Shown: positions 7,055 to 10,427 of the stretch, in pieces
How positions within the stretch are numbered: position 1 is the first letter of the stretch
How the letters are laid out: each line of letters starts with the position of its first letter
From: JAEYFP01 sp964566545
GTDB taxonomy: Bacteria; Bacillota; Clostridia; Lachnospirales; Lachnospiraceae
Length of the DNA: 10,427 bases
Assembly (NCBI GenBank): GCA_964566545.1
Contig: CAZMIX010000071.1
Coordinates: 1-10,427, forward strand
Reading direction: 5' to 3'
Translations under genes and position numbers: made by a program
Notes under the pieces: generated by a model
What the model saw: only the letters and a program-made list of their open reading frames with translations
The model's database searches: none
What the model was told of the DNA's origin: nothing

Positions 7055-7083
7055 AGTATACTCTAAATAAATTTCTGCTTCAA
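7055..7083 (-). promoter_or_regulatory. Promoter of the glycan operon
   Basis: On the minus strand TTGAAG (7078-7083) and TATACT (7055-7060) are 17 bp apart, a strong sigma-A match. Transcription should start near 7048 and give a leader of about 73 nt that contains the 6990-7008 hairpin. The -35 box lies 4 bp from the N-gap. Confidence 0.6.
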
Positions 7084-7087
7084 CTGA

Positions 7088-7187
7088 NNNNNNNNNNNNN
7101 NNNNNNNNNNNNNNNNNNNNNNNNNNNNNNNNNNNNNNNNNNNNNNNNNNNNNNNNNNNNNNNNNNNNNNNNNNNNNNNNNNNNNNN
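7088..7187. other. Assembly gap, exactly 100 N
   Basis: The run of 100 N is a placeholder of unknown real length. It removes the C-terminus of the Rrf2 gene and possibly other sequence between the redox operon and the glycan operon. Any frame carried across it is meaningless. Confidence 0.97.
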
Positions 7188-7523
7188 GGCATAAATATCT
7201 TCCATCATATCCGCCATGCCTAAGGCGAGCAGGCAGTTTCGATCCTGATCGCCCGTCCTTTTTGAAACGGTGACGGGAATTTCGTCCATGGCGGCACATA
7301 TCTGTGCGAGCGTCACCCGCGCCGGGTTTTTGACGAAGCAGGAACCGCCCTCGATGCCCTCTTTTGTCTCTACCAGGCCCGCCCTTTTCAATTTGGCAAG
7401 CACCTTTCGTACCGTAACCGGATTCGTACATACATTTTCCGCAATTTTTTCACTGCTTAAACAACACCCTTTATGATTTAAAAAAACAAGCGCATGTACC
7501 GCGATCGCAAACTCACTTGTCAT
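7188..7523 (-). CDS. Rrf2-family transcriptional regulator, C-terminus lost in the gap
   Basis: 112 residues are visible from the ATG at 7523 to the gap; family members usually have about 130-160. The start has GGAGGG 8 nt upstream and overlaps the end of the membrane ferredoxin gene by 11 bp, typical of translational coupling. The N-terminal winged helix-turn-helix of Rrf2 is plain: FAIAVHALVFL, then SSEKIAENVCTNPVTVRKVLAKLKRAGLVE, then a wing with EGGSCFVKNP and TLAQICAAMDE. Rrf2 proteins are dimeric repressors or sensors, many using Fe-S clusters or thiols. In the region that holds the three Cys cluster ligands in IscR-like members, only C97 is visible; C20, C21, C32, C62 and C76 lie elsewhere. 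Classic IscR-type cluster binding is therefore doubtful. As the last gene of the redox operon it may regulate that operon through the dyad at 9517-9539. The minus-strand stretch 7087-7063, reading QLKQKFI then stop, may be its true C-terminus. Confidence 0.88.
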
Positions 7524-8376
7524 GTACGTTTCCCTCCAAAGCTGTTTTTTGGCCAAAGCCGATCGTGATTGCCTGATGCGGACAGGACGCCTTGCACTCC
7601 CCGCAGCGGATGCATTCCATGCTGTTTGGCGTCTCATATACCGGAATGTCCATCGGGCAAGCCTTCTTGCATACTTTACATTTCGTGCAGCGTTCTTCAT
7701 CGATCGCAATTCTGTAAAAAGCGATCGGATTGAACAAGCCGTAAATCCCGCCGAGCGGACATAAATATTTGCAAAATGGCCTGTATACACCCATCGACAG
7801 CACTAAAATGACAATCAAAAGAAAGCTCTTCCACGTAAATAGCCAACCCGTGGCTTCTCTGATTGCAGGATTTAAAAGAGCAAGCGTCCAGCCTCCCTCC
7901 AATGTGCCTGCCGGGCAAATCAGTTTGCAAAACCAAGGGGTTCCCTGTCCGATGATGTCCACAAAAATCAGCGGCATCAGCAGAACAAACACCGCCAAAA
8001 TTACATATTTTAAATAAATCAGATATCGGTGTCCCGGCAGATTCTTGACTTTTTTAAAAAAAGGAATTTTATAAAGTAAGTCCTGCAGCAAGCCGAACGG
8101 ACATAAAAAACCGCATACGACACGCCCTAAAACTGCCCCGACGAGCATAAAAAAGCCTAACATATAAAAAGAAAATTGAAAATCCCGGCTTCCCAACACA
8201 GCCTGCAGGGAACCGAGCGGGCAGGAACCGAGCGCGCCGGGACACGAATAGCAATTCAGTCCGGGCACGCACAGCTTTTTTAAACTTCCCTGATAAATGT
8301 TCCCTTTCGCAAAGCCGGTCACGTATCCGTTTGACAACGCCGTCGCGATTAACTGTATCCATGTACGTTTTTTCAT
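7513..8376 (-). CDS. NapH-like membrane 4Fe-4S ferredoxin protein
   Basis: A 287-residue membrane protein expected to pass electrons through the membrane. Two ferredoxin-type 4Fe-4S motifs near the C-terminus are complete: C230, C233, C236, C240 followed by Pro, and C255, C258, C261, C265 followed by Pro. Three CX3CP motifs occur at C88-C92, C150-C154 and C202-C206, the mark of the NapH/YccM/NosR-like family, and an N-terminal Cys group (C36, C42, C45, C52) precedes them. Hydrophobic membrane segments are near residues 68-88, 118-140 and 180-197. The start at 8376 has a GGTGAGG-type site close by and lies 13 bp downstream of the mini-CXXC gene. The 3' end overlaps the Rrf2 start by 11 bp. The family usually couples cytosolic or membrane donors to extracytoplasmic reduction; here the likely acceptor is the lipoprotein encoded two genes upstream. 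The donor is unknown. Confidence 0.9.
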   Translation of the reverse strand: MKKRTWIQLIATALSNGYVTGFAKGNIYQGSLKKLCVPGLNCYSCPGALGSCPLGSLQAVLGSRDFQFSFYMLGFFMLVGAVLGRVVCGFLCPFGLLQDLLYKIPFFKKVKNLPGHRYLIYLKYVILAVFVLLMPLIFVDIIGQGTPWFCKLICPAGTLEGGWTLALLNPAIREATGWLFTWKSFLLIVILVLSMGVYRPFCKYLCPLGGIYGLFNPIAFYRIAIDEERCTKCKVCKKACPMDIPVYETPNSMECIRCGECKASCPHQAITIGFGQKTALEGNVHDK

Positions 8377-8389
8377 GCCTCACCCCCGC

Positions 8390-8524
8390 TCATCCGATCC
8401 CGATGCATTCCAGACAAATGTGGATGGCCTTCTCATACAAAACGCGCACTTCCTGCCTATAAACTCCCGCAAGCATCAACAGGATGCCGGCTCCCGCCAG
8501 CAAAAGCGATCCGTATCTTTTCAT
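8390..8524 (-). CDS. 44-residue one-helix CXXC protein (CD1871A-like family)
   Basis: A small gene from ATG 8524 to TGA 8390. A GGATGGGGG site stands 8 nt upstream of the start. It fits neatly between its neighbours: 29 bp after the rhodanese-TlpA gene and 13 bp before the membrane ferredoxin gene. The protein opens MKRYGS, has one hydrophobic Leu/Ala/Gly-rich segment at about residues 6-22, then a charged amphipathic part (VYRQEVRVLYEKAIHI) and ends CLECIGIG with a CXXC pair at C37 and C40. I recall it as the clostridial family named CD1871A CXXC motif-containing protein; that naming comes from memory. Lys2 and Arg3 favour N-inside, which would place CLEC outside, but positive charges after the helix leave the topology open. 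A redox-active dithiol between the ferredoxin protein and the lipoprotein is the natural reading. Confidence 0.85.
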   Translation of the reverse strand: MKRYGSLLLAGAGILLMLAGVYRQEVRVLYEKAIHICLECIGIG

Positions 8525-8553
8525 ATCATATACCCCCATCCTGTCCGCTTAGC

Positions 8554-9468
8554 CTAAAGCCCCTGCTTCACTTCATCGATCAGCGTTTTCCAGTCTTCCT
8601 TGCTCCTCGCGCCGACAACGGTATCCACAACCGTTCCGTTTTTGTCGATGAGAACCGTAGTCGGCACCGCGCTTACACCGTCCAGACAAATATCATAGAG
8701 ATCCTGTGTCGGCAATAGATGTACATAATCGGCACCTGTCTCATCGATAATCGTCTGTGCCGTCCTGATCCCTTCCTCATCATATACATCCACAGGGATT
8801 CCTACGATCTGTACGCCCGTCCCGGCATATTCCTCCGCCAGCTCGCCAAGATCCGGCATTTCCTCAATGCATGGACCGCAGAACGTGCCCCATATATTTA
8901 ACACCGTCAAATCCGCTCCGGCAATCAATTCCTGATCCACCGTATTTCCTTTAAAATCCATGGAGGTAAATTCCGCAAATTCACCCGTCATCCCGGTTTT
9001 TCCGTCATCCGCCTCCTTCTGCGCCGCCGTTTCCGCCTGTGCGCTCGCCGTTTCCATGCCGTCATCCAATATCGTTCCATACGGCCAGTCGTTGATCCCG
9101 CCAAATTCATATACTTGCGCATAACCCATATCCGCCAGCTTTTGCGACGCCTGCTTGCTTCGGTTTCCGCTGCGGCAATAAATGAGCAGCGTGGCATCCA
9201 TTGGAAGCTCGTCCGGCGGTGTATCCGCGATCGACTCATTCGGTACAAGAACCGCATTCTCAATATGCCCCTGCGCATATTCCTCCTCGGTACGCACATC
9301 CACGATGATGACCTCCTGCTCGTCTATCATCTTTTTCGCTTCCTCCTGCGTGATCTGCATATATTCTCCTTTGCCTTCCTCTGCCTGTGCTTCGGTATTA
9401 TCCGCCGCCATCCCACAGCCAGACAGCGCTGACAGCGTTGCCGCCAGTATCAATATCCATTTTCTCAT
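8554..9468 (-). CDS. Lipoprotein with rhodanese and TlpA-like thioredoxin domains
   Basis: A 304-residue exported protein. The start is the ATG at 9468 with GGAG 8 nt upstream; longer in-frame starts reach into the promoter and are rejected. A lipoprotein signal (MRKWILIL ... LSGC) gives the lipidated Cys at position 18, so the mature protein should sit on the outer face of the membrane. After a Glu/Ala linker comes a rhodanese domain (about 37-133) with DVRTEEEYAQGHI and the active loop YCRSGNRS (catalytic C98), ending in GGINDWPY. A second Ala/Gln/Glu linker (about 136-165) leads to a TlpA/ResA-like thioredoxin fold with WGTFCGPC (C197, C200), a VGIPVDV strand and the cis-Pro loop AVPTTVLIDK. 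Both active sites are intact. First gene of the redox operon. Sulfurtransferase plus disulfide reductase in one chain suggests persulfide or thiosulfate chemistry outside the cell, with reducing power from the membrane ferredoxin protein; this is inference. Confidence 0.92.
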   Translation of the reverse strand: MRKWILILAATLSALSGCGMAADNTEAQAEEGKGEYMQITQEEAKKMIDEQEVIIVDVRTEEEYAQGHIENAVLVPNESIADTPPDELPMDATLLIYCRSGNRSKQASQKLADMGYAQVYEFGGINDWPYGTILDDGMETASAQAETAAQKEADDGKTGMTGEFAEFTSMDFKGNTVDQELIAGADLTVLNIWGTFCGPCIEEMPDLGELAEEYAGTGVQIVGIPVDVYDEEGIRTAQTIIDETGADYVHLLPTQDLYDICLDGVSAVPTTVLIDKNGTVVDTVVGARSKEDWKTLIDEVKQGL

Positions 9469-9516
9469 AAATTGTTCTCCTTGTTTGAAAATTTCCTTAT
9501 TATCATTCCCCGCCAT

Positions 9517-9539
9517 ACTGTAATTATGTTTGTTACAGT
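9517..9539. promoter_or_regulatory. Dyad operator over the redox-operon promoter
   Basis: ACTGTAA (9517-9523) and TTACAGT (9533-9539) form a perfect 7-bp dyad with a 9-bp spacer. It covers the -10 box (9523-9528) and most of the spacer toward the -35, an ideal place for a repressor. The obvious candidate is the Rrf2 protein encoded last in the operon. It is not a GlnR/TnrA box (TGTnA-N7-TnACA) because the spacing is two bases too long. Confidence 0.55.
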
Positions 9540-9551
9540 TTAAATTGTCAA
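9523..9551 (-). promoter_or_regulatory. Promoter of the redox operon
   Basis: On the minus strand a perfect TTGACA (9546-9551) and CATAAT (9523-9528) are 17 bp apart. Transcription should start near 9516, giving a leader of about 48 nt to the ATG at 9468. The -35 lies 4 bp from the edge of the foldback repeat. Confidence 0.7.
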
Positions 9552-9555
9552 GAGG

Positions 9556-9698
9556 GAATTTCCCATATAAGAACAAAAGTGTGCTTCGCACTCTCTCGCA
9601 GTCAAATACTCCGGTAGCACAGCTTTTGTTCCGCGCGCGAAGCTGTGCATATCATTTTGTTATATGGGAAATTCGTAGAAATTTCCCATATAACAAAA
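9556..9698. repeat. Foldback intergenic repeat with three related arms
   Basis: No gene is seen in 9552-9739. GAATTTCCCATATAA (9556-9570) is complementary to TTATATGGGAAATTC (9660-9674), 15 bp, enclosing about 90 bases. The same right arm also pairs with a third copy, forming a perfect 19-bp hairpin of 9655-9673 with 9680-9698 around a 6-nt loop. Inside, GAACAAAAG (9571-9579) matches CTTTTGTTC (9623-9631), GCACAGCTT (9617-9625) matches AAGCTGTGC (9640-9648), and GTGC-TTC-GCAC forms a hairpin at 9581-9591. Several of these pairings exclude one another. The arrangement resembles interspersed non-autonomous palindromic elements (MITE- or REP-like). Copy number elsewhere cannot be seen from one window. 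Confidence 0.65.
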
Positions 9699-9720
9699 AA
9701 GAGCCTGTAAACAGACTCTT
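9695..9720 (-). terminator. Intrinsic terminator of the superoxide dismutase gene
   Basis: On the minus strand AAGAGTCTG and CAGGCTCTT (9712-9720 and 9699-9707) form a 9-bp stem with one G-U pair and a 4-nt loop. It runs straight into six T (9700-9695). It starts 19 bp after the stop codon at 9740. The T-tract also belongs to the third arm of the foldback repeat. Confidence 0.85.
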
Positions 9721-9739
9721 TCTTCTATATTTTTAAATT

Positions 9740-10384
9740 CTACCTTTTATTATTTCTGAAAACAGGATTTGCATTGATCAAATTAAGTTCTACCTTTTCC
9801 CAGTTGATGACATGCATATAATTGTCAAGATAGTCATTTCTGCGATTTTGATTTTTTAAATAATATGCATGCTCCCATACATCGACCAGCAATATAGGCA
9901 CAAAGCCGCCCTCCAGAGGCGTATTCTGATTTGGCGTCGTAAGAATGCAGAGCCGTCCGCTTTCATATGTCAGCCATGCATACCCCGAACCGAATACGGA
10001 AAGGGCCGCCGCCTTAAATTCCTCGTAAAGCCGCTCCATACTGCCAAACTCCCGCAGCACTATAGTCTTTAAAATACCGTAGGGCAACTCGTTCTGTTCG
10101 GCACACATTCCATCAAAAAACATCCGATGGTTATAAACGCCGCCCGCATTATTGCGGATCGGTACTTTTAGCGACGGCGGAACAATACTGCTGTCACTCA
10201 GTAATTGTTGCAGCGAAAATTGCTGCATGCACGGATTCTGCTCCATAATTTCATTCAGCTTATCGATGTAAGCCTGCAAATGCTTATTATGATGAAGATA
10301 CATCGTCTCGGCATCTATATAAGGCTTCAATGCATTATAAGAATAAGGAAGCGGCTCATTTACAAAGGGATAGTACTCATTCAT
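9740..10384 (-). CDS. Superoxide dismutase, Mn/Fe family, divergent
   Basis: A 214-residue enzyme that converts superoxide to oxygen and hydrogen peroxide in the cytosol. The start is the ATG at 10384 with AGAGG 7 nt upstream; a GTG five codons earlier overlaps that site. Metal ligands are all present: H31 (LHHNKH), H86 (GGVYNH), D168 and H172 (VDVWEHAYY). H35 and Y39 match the gateway pair, and Q153 (PNQNTPL) together with Gly-Gly at 81-82 is the MnSOD-like arrangement rather than the FeSOD one. Two conserved positions differ: the second His of the KHH motif is Leu36, and the Trp that follows the ligand-containing NHxxF segment in E. coli enzymes is Phe90. Length is within the family range. 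It stands alone, with its own terminator, upstream of the foldback repeat. Metal preference (Mn, Fe or either) is inferred. Confidence 0.92.
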   Translation of the reverse strand: MNEYYPFVNEPLPYSYNALKPYIDAETMYLHHNKHLQAYIDKLNEIMEQNPCMQQFSLQQLLSDSSIVPPSLKVPIRNNAGGVYNHRMFFDGMCAEQNELPYGILKTIVLREFGSMERLYEEFKAAALSVFGSGYAWLTYESGRLCILTTPNQNTPLEGGFVPILLVDVWEHAYYLKNQNRRNDYLDNYMHVINWEKVELNLINANPVFRNNKR

Positions 10385-10391
10385 GAAAATG

Positions 10392-10427
10392 CCTCTCACG
10401 GCAACTGTTGTTATAATATATGAGAGG
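10392..10427 (-). promoter_or_regulatory. Promoter -10 and dyad in front of the superoxide dismutase gene
   Basis: On the minus strand TATTAT (10413-10418) is a likely -10 box; the -35 would lie at or beyond the window edge. CCTCTCA (10392-10398 on the plus strand) and TGAGAGG (10421-10427) form a perfect 7-bp dyad that includes the ribosome binding site. It may be an operator around the start of transcription or, in a longer transcript, a stem that hides the ribosome binding site. It could extend past the window. Confidence 0.4.

Noticed and set aside
5719..7056. A 445-codon open frame on the plus strand across the cytidylyltransferase and hydrolase genes
   Set aside because: It is antisense to two clear enzyme genes with full motifs, has no family resemblance, and has a His/Arg/Ile-rich composition typical of a shadow frame.
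7524..7790. N-terminal extension of the Rrf2 frame to 7790
   Set aside because: It lies inside the membrane ferredoxin gene, reads as Arg/Ala-rich nonsense, and the ATG at 7523 has a good ribosome binding site and the family's normal N-terminus.
9469..9591. Longer start of the rhodanese-TlpA lipoprotein
   Set aside because: The extension crosses the promoter and dyad and would bury the lipoprotein signal peptide.
1..10427. CRISPR array, tRNA, rRNA, transposase or phage gene
   Set aside because: I found no regularly spaced repeat array, no tRNA- or rRNA-like sequence, and no integrase, transposase or phage protein motif.

Overview
The window looks like a piece of a motile, anaerobic, medium-GC Gram-positive genome, most likely Clostridia in the Lachnospiraceae sense. 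The grounds are Shine-Dalgarno sites of the GGAGG type in front of most genes, an unorthodox FliD-like protein facing a Maf (DUF115) glycosyltransferase operon, a Rrf2 / membrane-ferredoxin / mini-CXXC / TlpA redox cluster of clostridial style, and a foldback intergenic repeat. The family-level placement is inference. Apart from the FliD-like gene, every gene reads on the minus strand. A block of exactly 100 N (7088-7187) marks an assembly gap of unknown true length, so the join between the two minus-strand operons is not certain.

Left part (1-1924): the N-terminal part of a secreted cysteine-rich protein leaves the window on the left (start 308, minus). Its start region carries three copies of the 9-mer TTTGTTACA. 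Diverging from it is a sigma-A type promoter, a structured leader with a three-way-junction fold, and a FliD-like capping protein gene (620-1924).

Middle (1932-7083, minus, read right to left): one apparent operon with a good promoter just left of the gap. It encodes an acylneuraminate cytidylyltransferase fused to a HAD phosphatase, a nicotinamidase-like cysteine hydrolase, a Maf flagellin-glycosyltransferase-like protein, UDP-galactopyranose mutase, and a small helical acidic protein. It converges on the FliD-like gene with only 7 bp between stops. The set suggests sugar-nucleotide supply and transfer for flagellin or surface glycan.

Right-middle (7188-9551, minus): a four-gene redox operon. 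It encodes a lipoprotein fusing rhodanese and TlpA-like thioredoxin domains, a 44-residue one-helix protein with a CLEC motif, a NapH-like membrane protein with two 4Fe-4S clusters and three CX3CP motifs, and a Rrf2 regulator truncated by the gap. Its promoter (TTGACA-17-CATAAT) is overlapped by a dyad ACTGTAA-N9-TTACAGT. The cluster reads as a self-regulated relay carrying electrons from cytosolic ferredoxin-type centres to an outward-facing thiol/persulfide lipoprotein. This is the best candidate here for a little-described system.

Right end (9556-10427): a non-coding foldback repeat with competing stems, a clear intrinsic terminator, and a Mn/Fe superoxide dismutase with unusual active-site-shell substitutions. 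The SOD promoter region is cut by the window end and carries a 7-bp dyad that includes the ribosome binding site.
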